Source of the DNA: Frondihabitans sp. PAMC 28766
GTDB taxonomy: Bacteria > Actinomycetota > Actinomycetes > Actinomycetales > Microbacteriaceae
Direction of reading: 5' to 3'
Length of the DNA: 64,000 nt
Assembly: GCF_001577365.1 (NCBI RefSeq)
Contig: NZ_CP014513.1
Location: 3,596,001 to 3,660,000, forward strand
The notes beneath the pieces are model-generated. The model made no database searches and was not told the DNA's origin. It saw nothing but the letters and a program-made list of their open reading frames with translations. Below are positions 27,761-36,119 of this stretch, in pieces. How positions within the stretch are numbered: position 1 is the stretch's first letter; each line of letters begins with the position of its first letter. Position numbers and translations under genes: made by a program.

Positions 27761-27772
27761 ATCCTATAGGAA
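27761..27772. promoter_or_regulatory. Operator candidate ATCCTATAGGAA
   Basis: Contains the perfect palindrome TCCTATAGGA (27762-27771) in the 63-bp divergent promoter between the TIM-barrel gene and the aldo-keto reductase gene. It matches the core of the inverted repeat before the DhaK-DhaL gene. Confidence 0.6.
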
Positions 27773-27793
27773 AGAGGGTCTAGCGTTGATCTC

Positions 27794-28825
27794 ATGGACT
27801 ACAGAACCCTCGGAAACAGCGGCGCAATCGTGTCGGAGCTGACACTCGGCACCATGACCTTCGGCAACGAGGCCGACGAACCCACTTCTCATCAGATCCT
27901 CGACACGTTCGTCGAGCACGGCGGCACTTTCATCGACACGGCCGACGTCTACTCGGCAGGCGTCTCGGAGACGATCATCGGCCGCTGGCTCGCCACCCAC
28001 CCCGAGGAGGCGAAGCAGGTCGTCATCGCGACGAAGGGCCGATTCCCCATGGGCGACGGGCCGAACGACGTCGGCCTCTCGCGCCGCCACCTCCGCACCG
28101 CCCTCGACGCGTCGCTGACGCGCCTCGGCGTCGACCACATCGACCTCTACCAGATGCACGCGTGGGACGCGATCACGCCCCTCGACGAGACGCTCACCTT
28201 CTTGAACGACGCCGTCACCGCCGGCAAGATCGGCTACTACGGCTTCTCGAACTACCTCGGCTGGCAGCTGACGAAGGCCGTGCACCGCGCGATCGCCCTG
28301 CACCTCGCCCCGCCGGTCACTCTGCAGCCGCAGTACAGCCTGCTCGTGCGCGACATCGAGCACGAGGTCGTGCCGGCCTCGCTCGACGCGAGCATCGGCC
28401 TCCTGCCCTGGTCGCCCCTCGGCGGCGGCTGGCTCACCGGCAAGTACAAGCGCGACGAGTCGCCCACCGGCGCATCCCGTCTCGGCGAGAACCCCACGCG
28501 CGGCATGGAGGCATGGGAGGCCCGCAACGCCGACGAGCGCACCTGGACGATCCTCGACGCAGTCACCAAGGCGGCGCAGGATCACGGCGCCACGGCCTCG
28601 CAGGTCGCGATCGCCTGGTTGCTCGCCAAGCCGGCCGTCACCAGCGTGATCCTGGGCGCCCGCACCGTCGACCAGCTCGTCGACAACCTGGGTGCGTCGT
28701 CGGTGAAGCTGTCGGCCGACGACGTCGCGAAGCTCGACGAGGCCAGCACGCCGCGAGTCGACGAGTACCCCTACGGCACCGCAGGCGTCGCACAGCGGAG
28801 CCGCAAGCTCACCGGAGGCCGTTGA
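27794..28825 (+). CDS. Aldo-keto reductase
   Basis: 343-residue (alpha/beta)8 NADPH-dependent oxidoreductase. The catalytic tetrad is visible as D48 (FIDTADVY), Y53, K81 (IATKGRF) and H122 (YQMHAWD). It resembles the AKR11/YajO-like group, which act on sugar aldehydes or 2-oxo sugars. TAGCGT lies 7 bp before the ATG and there is no Shine-Dalgarno, suggesting a leaderless transcript under the ATCCTATAGGA operator. The epimerase gene follows directly. Confidence 0.87.
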   Translation: MDYRTLGNSGAIVSELTLGTMTFGNEADEPTSHQILDTFVEHGGTFIDTADVYSAGVSETIIGRWLATHPEEAKQVVIATKGRFPMGDGPNDVGLSRRHLRTALDASLTRLGVDHIDLYQMHAWDAITPLDETLTFLNDAVTAGKIGYYGFSNYLGWQLTKAVHRAIALHLAPPVTLQPQYSLLVRDIEHEVVPASLDASIGLLPWSPLGGGWLTGKYKRDESPTGASRLGENPTRGMEAWEARNADERTWTILDAVTKAAQDHGATASQVAIAWLLAKPAVTSVILGARTVDQLVDNLGASSVKLSADDVAKLDEASTPRVDEYPYGTAGVAQRSRKLTGGR

Positions 28826-28827
28826 CC

Positions 28828-29829
28828 ATGTCCGCCCTGACACTGCTCTTCATCGGTGGCACCGGAATCATCAGCTCGGCCGCCGCCGCCCGCGCGATCG
28901 ACCTCGGCCACGAGGTCACGCTGCTCAACCGGGGCAGCTCGCACACCCGGCCCGTGCCGGCCGGCGCCGAGGTGCTGACGGGCGACGTCTCCGACCCCGC
29001 GAGCGTCCGGTCGGCGATCGGCGACCGCTCGTTCGACGTCGTCGTGGACTTCGTCGCGTTCACGCCCGCCCAGGTGCAAGCCGACATCGACCTCTTCACC
29101 GGCCGGGCCGGCCAGTACGTCTTCATCAGCTCGGCGTCGGCCTACCAGAAGCCCGTCGCAAGCCTGCCGATCCGCGAGTCGTCGCCGCTCCGCAACCCGT
29201 GGTGGCAGTATTCGCGCGACAAGATCGCCTGCGAAGACCTGCTGGTGGGCGCCTACCGGTCGACAGGATTCCCGGTCACGATCATCCGGCCGTCGCACAC
29301 GTACGACCGCACGTCGATCCCGATCACGGGTGGCTGGACTGCCATCGACCGCTTCCGGCGCGGCCTCGAGGTCATCGTGCCGGGCGACGGCACGTCGCTC
29401 TGGACTCTGACGCACCACGCCGACTTCGCTCGCGCGTTCGTCGGCCTTCTCGGCCTCCCGTCGGCCATCGGCGACGTCTTCCACATCACGTCGGACGAGG
29501 CCCTGCCGTGGAACCAGATCTACACGACCCTCGCCGCGGCCGCAGGTGTCGACGACCCGAAGCTGGTGCACGTGGCCAGCGAGAGCGTGGCCCGGGTCGC
29601 GCCCGAGTGGGGCCCCGGCATCCTGGGCGACAAGGCGCACTCGGTGGTGTTCGACAACAGCAAGGTCAAGGCGTTCGTGCCCGGCTGGAAGGCGACGACC
29701 CCGTGGTGGGCCGGCGCGCGAGAGATCGTCGAGTGGTATGACGCCGACGCCTCCCGGCAGGCGATCGACGAGGGTGCGAACCAGGCGTTCGAGCGCCTGC
29801 TCGCCGGGGCACGGTCGTTCGGGGCCTGA
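28828..29829 (+). CDS. NAD-dependent epimerase/dehydratase family protein
   Basis: 333 residues. The nucleotide-binding motif is TLLFIGGTGIISSAAAARA, slightly unusual in having IIS where most have FIG. The mid-region FISSASAYQKP and the later SRDKIACEDLL (lysine after a tyrosine-poor stretch) match the extended-SDR group of RNA-binding-like or isoflavone-reductase-like proteins rather than classical UDP-sugar epimerases. GGAGG precedes the ATG, 2 bp after the aldo-keto reductase stop. Role in the module is not known. Confidence 0.75.
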   Translation: MSALTLLFIGGTGIISSAAAARAIDLGHEVTLLNRGSSHTRPVPAGAEVLTGDVSDPASVRSAIGDRSFDVVVDFVAFTPAQVQADIDLFTGRAGQYVFISSASAYQKPVASLPIRESSPLRNPWWQYSRDKIACEDLLVGAYRSTGFPVTIIRPSHTYDRTSIPITGGWTAIDRFRRGLEVIVPGDGTSLWTLTHHADFARAFVGLLGLPSAIGDVFHITSDEALPWNQIYTTLAAAAGVDDPKLVHVASESVARVAPEWGPGILGDKAHSVVFDNSKVKAFVPGWKATTPWWAGAREIVEWYDADASRQAIDEGANQAFERLLAGARSFGA

Positions 29830-29893
29830 TCGACGCTCTCCTTCGCGCGTAGTGGGGGTGTCGCCCCGGGGCGCCGTCGGCCATGCTGAACGC

Positions 29894-30403
29894 ATGCCCG
29901 ACCCCGCGCCCCGTGGCGACTCCCCCGCGTCGCCGTTCGACGCCGTCACCATCGACGTCCTCTTGGCGTGGCAGGGCCTCGAGCTCGCCAGCCGCCATGC
30001 CCGAGAGAGCTTCGCCGCTCGCGCGAACGTGTCGCTGACCGACTTCCAGGCGCTCGTCTTCCTCTCGGAGAAGAACGGCATGGCGCCCAAAGAGGTCGGC
30101 GCGATCCTGGGCATCACGACCGGGGCGATGACCGCTCTCATCGACCGGCTCGAGGGTGCGGGCTACGTCGTGCGTCGACCGCACCCCACCGACCGCCGAA
30201 GCACTCGCCTCACTCTGACCGCCGAGGGGCGCTCCGCTGTCAGCGGAGCCGGCGCTCTCTATGCCGAGGTCCTCGAGAGGGTCGTGCCCGAGGCAGAGCG
30301 CGAGGCGGTGAGCTCGCTCTTCCGGCGGTTGGCGCAGGCACTCGACGCGCGCGAGCCTGCTGCGAACGAAGAACCGGCGGATTCACGGCCTGAAGGCGCA
30401 TAG
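29894..30403 (+). CDS. MarR-family transcriptional regulator
   Basis: 169 residues: LTDFQALVFLSEKNGMAPKEVGAILGITTGAMTALIDRLEGAGYVVRRPHPTDRRS, a complete MarR winged helix with the wing motif DRRSTRLTLT. A short acidic C-terminal tail follows. CATGCT lies 6 bp before the ATG without a Shine-Dalgarno, suggesting a leaderless start. It has no obvious catabolic partner; the small membrane protein follows after 7 bp. Confidence 0.85.
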   Translation: MPDPAPRGDSPASPFDAVTIDVLLAWQGLELASRHARESFAARANVSLTDFQALVFLSEKNGMAPKEVGAILGITTGAMTALIDRLEGAGYVVRRPHPTDRRSTRLTLTAEGRSAVSGAGALYAEVLERVVPEAEREAVSSLFRRLAQALDAREPAANEEPADSRPEGA

Positions 30404-30410
30404 TCACGGG

Positions 30411-30614
30411 GTGAACACCATCACGGCGATCGGCCTCGGCCACCTCGGCGGCTTCGGCGGCGGTCGCATCAGCTCCATCATCCTGCACCTCGCGATCTGG
30501 AGCCTGCTGCGCCGTCTCTTCATCGACTACCCCGAGATCGCGTGGCCCGTCGTGATTGCGCTCGTCGCCTTCCTCGTCATCCGCGACATCCGGCGGCGGC
30601 GCAACTTCCGCTAG
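30411..30614 (+). CDS. Small membrane protein, unknown function
   Basis: 67 residues. A glycine-rich start is followed by one amphipathic segment and a clear C-terminal membrane helix (AWPVVIALVAFLVI), ending in a basic tail (RDIRRRRNFR). GTG start, 7 bp after the MarR stop. No family recognised. Confidence 0.5.
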   Translation: MNTITAIGLGHLGGFGGGRISSIILHLAIWSLLRRLFIDYPEIAWPVVIALVAFLVIRDIRRRRNFR

Positions 30615-30650
30615 CCGGGCGGCACCCCGCACGGTCGTTAGCATCGGAGG

Positions 30651-31379
30651 ATGACGACACCGCGCATCCTGGCGACCTCCGGAGGCATCCGACCCGGCAA
30701 GTGGACGTATTGGGCCCCCGCCCCGCTGATGCTCGAGGCGATCGCCCTGTCGGCCCACCCGGGCGCCGCCCGCCTCGCCTACCTCGGCACGGCCATGGGC
30801 GATCGCCCCGACGACGGCTTCAACATCACGCAGGCGTTCGCCGGCACGTCGACCGAGGTGTCGGTGGTGAGCGTCATGCCGCACCCCAACGTCGCCGACC
30901 TCCGCGAACACCTTCTGGCGCAGGATGTCATCTGGGTCGGAGGCGGGTCCGTCGCGGGCCTGCTCGCCCTGTGGCGACTGCACGGGCTCGACGTGATCCT
31001 GCGCGAGGCGTGGGAGGCGGGCGTGGTGCTCGCGGGCGTCTCGGCCGGGTCGATCTGCTGGCACGTCGGCGGGCCGACCGACTCGTTCGGGCCCGAGCTG
31101 CGGGGCATCGACAACGCGCTCGCGCTGCTGCCCTACGGCAACGGGGTGCACTACGACGCGGAGGAGCAGCGGCGACCGCTGCTGCACTCTCTGGTGGGCG
31201 ATGGCACGCTGCCGCTCTCGTACGCGACCGACAACGGCGTGGGCCTGCTCTACGAGGGCACCGAGTTCGTCGAGGCGCTCAGCGAGCGCGAGGGCGCCGG
31301 GGCCTACCGGGTCGAGCGGACGGCCGACGGCAGCGTGGTCGAGACGCGGATCGAGCCGCGGGTGCTGCCGGGCGCGTGA
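30651..31379 (+). CDS. pepE: Peptidase E-like (S51) Asp-specific dipeptidase family protein
   Basis: 242 residues with a class-I-glutaminase-like fold: the nucleophile serine is S131 in the elbow GVSAGS, and DVIWVGGGSVAGLL precedes it as in S51 peptidases. Family members hydrolyse Asp-X dipeptides in the cytoplasm. TAGCAT ends 6 bp before the ATG and the GGAGG directly abuts it, so a leaderless start is more likely than ribosome-site initiation. A single-gene unit, convergent with the GntR gene. Confidence 0.83.
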   Translation: MTTPRILATSGGIRPGKWTYWAPAPLMLEAIALSAHPGAARLAYLGTAMGDRPDDGFNITQAFAGTSTEVSVVSVMPHPNVADLREHLLAQDVIWVGGGSVAGLLALWRLHGLDVILREAWEAGVVLAGVSAGSICWHVGGPTDSFGPELRGIDNALALLPYGNGVHYDAEEQRRPLLHSLVGDGTLPLSYATDNGVGLLYEGTEFVEALSEREGAGAYRVERTADGSVVETRIEPRVLPGA

Positions 31380-31413
31380 CGCCGACCCCGCGTTACCGAG
31401 GGCGTCGCCGGGC

Positions 31414-32190
31414 TCAGCCGACGGGCGGCGACCCCGGGTGCTCGTGCATGAAGTCCTGCACCGCGAGCAGGTGCGTCCCCATGCGCAGGCGCGCCCCTTC
31501 CGGGTCGTGGAGCCGCAGCGAGTGCAGGATCGCCCGGTGCTCGCCGTGCGTGACCGCCAGAACACCCTGCTCGGTGATCGCGCGCCAGGTGCGAGCCCGC
31601 AGGGTGCGCGACGACAGCGCCTCGATGAGCGCTTCGAGCGCGGGGTTGCCCGCCGCGTGCGAGACCACACGGTGGAAGGCGATGTCGGCCTCGATGAACG
31701 CGTCGTAGCTCGGGGGCGACCCCGTGGTGGTGAGCGGGTCGACGGAGGCGAGGATCGACTCGGCCTCGTCGAGGGCCTCGTCGCCGATAGTGATGGCCGC
31801 GCGGCCGGCGGCCTCCGTCTCGAGCACCCGGCGCACCGCCTGCACGTGCGACATGTCGGACACGTCCTGCAGGTCGACGAGGAAGCTCATCGGTGCCAGC
31901 AGCAGGCTCGGATCGAGGGAGGTGACGTAGGTGCCGTCGCCCTGCCGGGTCTCGAGCACGCCCATGCTCGCGAGGGCGCGCACTCCCTCGCGCAGCGAAC
32001 TGCGAGAGACGCCGAGTTCGAGCGCCAGGTCTTTCTCGACGGGCAACCGTGATCCGGCCCGCAGCGAACCGCTCGTGATCATGCCTTTGATGCCGTCGAC
32101 GACGGTGTCGGTGCGCGACTGGAGGTTCGGCAGCGGTGCGGGCGCTGCACCCTCCGGGGCCTCGGAGACGGCCTCGCTCTCGGCGCTCAC
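31414..32190 (-). CDS. GntR-family regulator, FCD type, in the fucose-catabolism operon
   Basis: 258 residues. The winged helix LPVEKDLALELGVSRSSLREGVRALASMGVLETRQGDGTYVT is textbook FadR/LldR type; the FCD domain has AFHRVVSHAAGNP and the C-terminal helix with MGTHLLAVQD. GTG start overlapping the upstream SDR stop (GTGA). It is the last gene of the mutarotase-hydrolase-dehydrogenase operon, so it probably senses an L-fucose intermediate and controls this operon and the divergent GH29 gene. Confidence 0.87.
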   Translation of the reverse strand: MSAESEAVSEAPEGAAPAPLPNLQSRTDTVVDGIKGMITSGSLRAGSRLPVEKDLALELGVSRSSLREGVRALASMGVLETRQGDGTYVTSLDPSLLLAPMSFLVDLQDVSDMSHVQAVRRVLETEAAGRAAITIGDEALDEAESILASVDPLTTTGSPPSYDAFIEADIAFHRVVSHAAGNPALEALIEALSSRTLRARTWRAITEQGVLAVTHGEHRAILHSLRLHDPEGARLRMGTHLLAVQDFMHEHPGSPPVG

Positions 32191-32948
32191 GGCGCCTCGA
32201 CCGGCCGGAGCCGCAGCTCTTGCATGCCGCCGTCGACTGCGATGCTCGTGCCGGTCGTCGAGCGGGACCGCGGGCTCGCGAGATAGGCCACTGCCCCCGC
32301 GACCTCGTCGGCCGACACGAGGCGACCGTGCGGCTGGCGAGCCTCGAGGGCCGCCCGCTCGGCGACCGGGTCGGAGGCGCTGTCGAGGAGGCGCTGCACC
32401 CAGGGCGTGTCCGCCGTCCCGGGGTTCACGCAGTTGACCCGGATCCCTTCGCGCAGGTGATCCGTCGCCATGGCGCGTGTGAGCGACAGGACCGCCCCCT
32501 TGGTCGCGCTGTAGAGAGCGCGCTCGGGCAGGCCCGCCGTCGCGGCGATCGAGCAGGTGTTGACGATGGCTGCGGCCGGCGACTGCCGGAGGTGCGGCAG
32601 AGCGGCGCGGCTCACCCGGACGGCGCCCACGACGTTCACGTCGAAGACCGTGTGCCACTGCTCGTCGGAGTTGGCCTCGATGGTGCCCTGGGCGCCGATG
32701 CCCGCGTTGTTGATGACGATGTCGAGCCGCCCGAAGTGCTCGACGACGGCCTCGACAGCGGCCGTGACCGAGGCGTCGTCGCTGACGTCGGTGGCGATGG
32801 CGAAGGTGCCGGCCTGGGCCCCCTCGGGGTTGAGGTCGAGAACCGCCACGTCGGCCCCGCCGTCGGTGAGGGCGCGGACGATCGCGGCGCCGATGCCGGA
32901 TGCCCCGCCGGTGACGAGTGCGGTGAGCCCGTCGAATTCGCTGGTCAT
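32187..32948 (-). CDS. SDR oxidoreductase, likely 2-keto-3-deoxy-L-fuconate 4-dehydrogenase
   Basis: 253-residue classical SDR: TGGASGIG (13-20), NNAG, catalytic serine in NTCSIAA (S133) and YSATK (Y146, K150). In the non-phosphorylating L-fucose route a homologous SDR oxidises 2-keto-3-deoxy-L-fuconate to the 2,4-diketo acid, which the FAH hydrolase next door then splits. The direct neighbourhood of the hydrolase, mutarotase and fucosidase makes this assignment likely, though L-fucose 1-dehydrogenase is another SDR activity in such loci. Confidence 0.8.
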   Translation of the reverse strand: MTSEFDGLTALVTGGASGIGAAIVRALTDGGADVAVLDLNPEGAQAGTFAIATDVSDDASVTAAVEAVVEHFGRLDIVINNAGIGAQGTIEANSDEQWHTVFDVNVVGAVRVSRAALPHLRQSPAAAIVNTCSIAATAGLPERALYSATKGAVLSLTRAMATDHLREGIRVNCVNPGTADTPWVQRLLDSASDPVAERAALEARQPHGRLVSADEVAGAVAYLASPRSRSTTGTSIAVDGGMQELRLRPVEAP

Positions 32949-32984
32949 GCTGACTGCCTTTCTGTCGTGCCGTCCGGTGCGCGG

Positions 32985-33833
32985 TCACGCATCGAAGAAC
33001 TCCTGTCGCGCGCGGCCGAGACCCGCGATCTCGATTTCGACCACGTCGCCCGAGGTGAGGTAGGGGAAGCGGCCCGACAGAGCGACACCGGCAGGGGTGC
33101 CGGTCAGGATGAGATCGCCGGCCTCGAGCTCCATGAACTGGCTGAGGTACCAGACGAGGTGGTCGACGCCGAAGACGAGGTCGGCCGTCGTCGAATCCTG
33201 CCGCGGGTCGCCGTTGACGAAGCTCTGCAGGCGCAGGTTCTCGTGCGAGACCTCGTCAGGCGTGACGAGCCAGGGGCCGGTCGGGCTGAAGCCCGGAGCC
33301 GACTTGCCCTTCGACCACTGGCCGCCCGAGATCTCGAGCTGGAATTCACGTTCGGAGACGTCGTTGGCTGCCACGAACCCGGCGATGTGCGCGGCGGAGT
33401 CGCTCGGCGACCCGAGGTACGTCGCGTTCCGGCCGATGACGACGCCGAGCTCGACCTCCCAGTCGGTCTTGGTGCTGCCGCGAGGGATGGCGACACGGTC
33501 GTTCGGGCCGACGACGGTGTTCGGCGTCTTGAAGAAGATGACGGGCGAGGTCGGCGGCTCGGATCCTGACTCGGCCGCGTGCGCCGCGTAGTTCATGCCG
33601 ATGCAGATGACGGCGCTCGGGCGTGCGATGGGGGCGCCGACGCGAAGCGACTCCGCGCCCTCGAGCAACGGCAGCTCGCCCGCCTCGAGCGCGGACCGGA
33701 CGGCCGCGGGGCCGCCGCCGGCGAAGAAGCGCCCGTCGATGTCGGGGGTGATGCCCTGGAGGTCGTAGACCCCGTCGTCAGTCATGAGGACGGGCGTCTC
33801 GTGACCCTTCGCGCCCAACCGAGCGAACTTCAT
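32985..33833 (-). CDS. FAH-family hydrolase, likely 2,4-diketo-3-deoxy-L-fuconate hydrolase
   Basis: 282 residues. FAH-fold metal ligands E126 and E128 (WEVELGVVIG) and D158 (ANDVSER), with catalytic-dyad histidine H85 in GMNYAAHAAE and the FKTPNTVVGP substrate loop. In the L-fucose route this enzyme cleaves 2,4-diketo-3-deoxy-L-fuconate to pyruvate and L-lactate. GAAGGAG precedes the ATG at 33833, and the start overlaps the mutarotase stop (ATGA). Acylpyruvase or fumarylacetoacetate activity is the fallback reading. Confidence 0.85.
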   Translation of the reverse strand: MKFARLGAKGHETPVLMTDDGVYDLQGITPDIDGRFFAGGGPAAVRSALEAGELPLLEGAESLRVGAPIARPSAVICIGMNYAAHAAESGSEPPTSPVIFFKTPNTVVGPNDRVAIPRGSTKTDWEVELGVVIGRNATYLGSPSDSAAHIAGFVAANDVSEREFQLEISGGQWSKGKSAPGFSPTGPWLVTPDEVSHENLRLQSFVNGDPRQDSTTADLVFGVDHLVWYLSQFMELEAGDLILTGTPAGVALSGRFPYLTSGDVVEIEIAGLGRARQEFFDA

Positions 33834-34171
33834 CGTGCGTCTCCTTCGTGCTGCTTCTGCGTCTCGAAGTCCCACACCTGCCGGAGCAGCGGGGACCCTC
33901 CATCTTCGCCCTCCACGAACCGTTCGACGAACGGGCCGATCATCGCCTGCCAGCGCCTGTTCGCCGGATCGTCCGCCAGGCGGGCGTCGGCCGCGGCGTA
34001 GTCGTCGGCGACGACGACGTGGAAGAGGTCGCGGCCCGACCTCCAGATCGTCCAGGAGGTGATCCCGACGCGGTCGAAGGATTCCACGAGATCGTGGGGC
34101 ACGGCGCCGTGAGTCTTCTCGTAGTCGGCTTCGGACCCCTCGCGAATGATCGAATGCAAAGCGACTCGCAC
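33830..34171 (-). CDS. L-rhamnose/L-fucose mutarotase (RhaM/COG3254 family)
   Basis: 113-residue dimeric alpha/beta-barrel protein; VALHSIIREGSEADYEKTH, TSWTIWRSGRDLFHVVVADDY and PANRRWQAMIGPF match the rhamnose-mutarotase family. It interconverts alpha and beta anomers of a 6-deoxy sugar. Beside fucosidase and fucose enzymes, L-fucose is the likely substrate. GTG start after GAGG. First gene of the operon, divergent from the GH29 gene. Confidence 0.83.
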   Translation of the reverse strand: MRVALHSIIREGSEADYEKTHGAVPHDLVESFDRVGITSWTIWRSGRDLFHVVVADDYAAADARLADDPANRRWQAMIGPFVERFVEGEDGGSPLLRQVWDFETQKQHEGDAR

Positions 34172-34199
34172 CAGAAAAACCTCTCAATCATCAGTTCTA

Positions 34200-34247
34200 T
34201 TGTCGTCATTCTGGCAGTTTGTGGGCTGATTTGTCATTTTTTCTGGC
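34200..34247. repeat. Imperfect direct repeat in divergent fucose promoter
   Basis: TTGTCGTCATTCTGGC (34200-34215) is followed 31 bp later by TTGTCATTTTTTCTGGC (34231-34247), three helical turns apart, between the mutarotase operon and the GH29 gene. A candidate pair of binding sites for the GntR/FCD regulator. TTACTATT further on may be the -10 of the GH29 promoter. Confidence 0.4.
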
Positions 34248-34301
34248 GAATGAGCAGATGACTGTGGTTACTATTGGGCCGCAACCAAAGGAGACGCATC
34301 A

Positions 34302-35582
34302 ATGGCGACCGAATCCTCGGCCTGGTTCACACACGACCGCTTCGGCATGTTCGTACACTGGGGCCTGTATGCCCTGCCCGCCCGTCACGAGTGGGTCATG
34401 AACTACGAGCGCATCACCACAGGCGACTACGAGAAGTACTTCGACCACTTCGAACCCGATCTCTACGACCCGGATGCGTGGGCGCAGGCCGCCAAGGACG
34501 CCGGTATGAAGTACGTCGTGCTCACCACAAAGCACCACGAGGGGTTCTGCCTCTGGGACACCGCGCTGACCGACTACAAGTCGACGAACACGATGGCCGG
34601 GCGCGACCTCGTCCGCCCGTTCGTCGATGCGGTCCGCAAGGCGGGCCTCAAGGTCGGGTTCTACCACTCGCTGATCGACTGGCACCACCCCGACTTCCTG
34701 GTCGACGGCCGCCACCCCAACCGCGACGACCCCGATGCCGAAGAGCAGAACGTCGGCCGCGACATGGCGAAGTACCGCGAATACCTCCACGGGCAGGTGC
34801 GCGAGCTGCTGACCGACTACGGCCGGATCGACTACCTCTTCTTCGACTTCTCGTACAAGGGCGACCCCCGCGGCGAGGTCTGGGGCGCGAAGGGCCGCGA
34901 CGACTGGGACTCCGAGAAGCTCCTGGCGATGTGCCGCGAGCTGCAGCCCGGCATCCTGGTCAACGACCGCCTCGACATCCCCGGCGACTTCGTGACTCCC
35001 GAGCAGTACCAGCCGGCCGGCCCGATGACGGAGGGCGGCGAAGAGGTGCTGTGGGAGGCGTGCCAGACGCTCAACGGCAGCTGGGGCTACTTCCGGGACA
35101 ACGACAACTACAAGAGCCCCGACCTGCTGGTCAGGATGCTGATCGACGGGGTCTCGAAGAACGGCAACCTCCTGCTCAACGTCGGCCCGACCGCCCGCGG
35201 CGTCTTCGAGGCCGAGGCCGTCGACTCGCTCTCGCAGATCGGCGACTGGATGAGGTTCCATTCGCGCTCGATCTACGGAGCCGGCGCCTCGTCGTTCACG
35301 CCGCCGCCTGACGCACGCTACACGCAGCGCGGAGACCGCCTCTACCTGCACCTCTTCGCGTGGCCGTTCGAGCACGTCCACCTGCCCGGCCTCGCCGGCC
35401 GTGTCGAGTACGCCCAGCTGCTGAACGACGCGTCCGAGGTCTTCATGCAGGAGATCGATCCCGACGCCGTCGGATTCCACACCGGCATGGGCGCTCAGCC
35501 GCCCGGCACCCTGACGCTGACCTTGCCCGTCGTCCGCCCGGACGTCGCCGTGCCCGTCGTCGAGCTCTTCCTGACCAGTTGA
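34302..35582 (+). CDS. Alpha-L-fucosidase, GH29, copy 1
   Basis: 426 residues, no signal peptide, so it acts on imported fucosides in the cytoplasm. GH29 landmarks: FGMFVHWG near the start, TTKHHEGF (75-82), and the nucleophile aspartate D182 in YLFFDFSYKG, then NGNLLLNVGPTARG. It releases L-fucose with retention of configuration. AAAGGAGA precedes the ATG. A single gene divergent from the fucose-catabolic operon. Confidence 0.92.
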   Translation: MATESSAWFTHDRFGMFVHWGLYALPARHEWVMNYERITTGDYEKYFDHFEPDLYDPDAWAQAAKDAGMKYVVLTTKHHEGFCLWDTALTDYKSTNTMAGRDLVRPFVDAVRKAGLKVGFYHSLIDWHHPDFLVDGRHPNRDDPDAEEQNVGRDMAKYREYLHGQVRELLTDYGRIDYLFFDFSYKGDPRGEVWGAKGRDDWDSEKLLAMCRELQPGILVNDRLDIPGDFVTPEQYQPAGPMTEGGEEVLWEACQTLNGSWGYFRDNDNYKSPDLLVRMLIDGVSKNGNLLLNVGPTARGVFEAEAVDSLSQIGDWMRFHSRSIYGAGASSFTPPPDARYTQRGDRLYLHLFAWPFEHVHLPGLAGRVEYAQLLNDASEVFMQEIDPDAVGFHTGMGAQPPGTLTLTLPVVRPDVAVPVVELFLTS

Positions 35583-35584
35583 CA

Positions 35585-35666
35585 GCGAAACGTTACGCGG
35601 CTATTTCGTCGCCACCGCTAGACAGCGATCTCAGACCTTCATAGCATCAGGGCGAAACGTTTTGAC
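35585..35666. promoter_or_regulatory. Two LacI-type operator candidates, CGAAACGTT core
   Basis: GCGAAACGTTACGC (35585-35598) and GGCGAAACGTTTTGACC (35651-35667) share the core of the perfect palindrome GGCGAAACGTTTCGCC at 49239-49254. They sit 66 bp apart in the promoter of the mutarotase-GH151-ABC operon and could be bridged by a LacI tetramer or occupied separately. Confidence 0.6.
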
Positions 35667-35703
35667 CGGCGTTTCCCAGCAGGACTTCGACAAAGGTGAC
35701 GAT

Positions 35704-36117
35704 GTGCTCAGATACGACTTGCTCCACCCGCCGCTGCTCTCGGCCCTCGGCGCCGCGGGCCACGGCTCGAAGATCCTGCTGGCCGACGGCAACTACCCGT
35801 ACCTCACGGTCCGCAACCCGCGCGCAGAGCTCGTCCACCTGAATCTGCGACCCGGGGTGCTCACAGTGAACGAGGTGCTGTCGACCCTTCTCGGGGCGGT
35901 CAACTTCGAATCGGCGACCCTCATGGGCCCGGGCGACGGCACCGTCGTCGAGGCGCACAGCGACTACCGCTCACTCCTCGGCGACGACGTCCCGTTCGAC
36001 CTCGTCGACCGGTTCGCGTTCTACGACGTCGCCCGCTCGGACGACGTCGGGCTCATTGTGGCGACGGCAGACCAGCGGCTCTTCGCGAACCTGCTGCTGA
36101 CCATCGGACTGAGGTAG
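35704..36117 (+). CDS. fucU: RbsD/FucU-family sugar mutarotase
   Basis: 137 residues: MLRYDLLHPPLLSALGAAGHG with the catalytic-site histidine, LLADGNYP, and LIVATADQRLFANLLL near the end. RbsD and FucU share this fold; FucU catalyses fucose anomer interconversion. Genetic context points to L-fucose. The start is set at GTG 35704 because AAAGGTG sits 5 bp upstream and the length then matches the family; a longer frame opens at 35662. First gene of a five-gene fucoside uptake operon. Confidence 0.82.
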   Translation: MLRYDLLHPPLLSALGAAGHGSKILLADGNYPYLTVRNPRAELVHLNLRPGVLTVNEVLSTLLGAVNFESATLMGPGDGTVVEAHSDYRSLLGDDVPFDLVDRFAFYDVARSDDVGLIVATADQRLFANLLLTIGLR

Positions 36118-36119
36118 TG

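Noticed and set aside
34302..35582. Secreted fucosidase
   Set aside because: None of the three GH29 proteins has a signal peptide or lipobox; a cytoplasmic location is the consistent reading.
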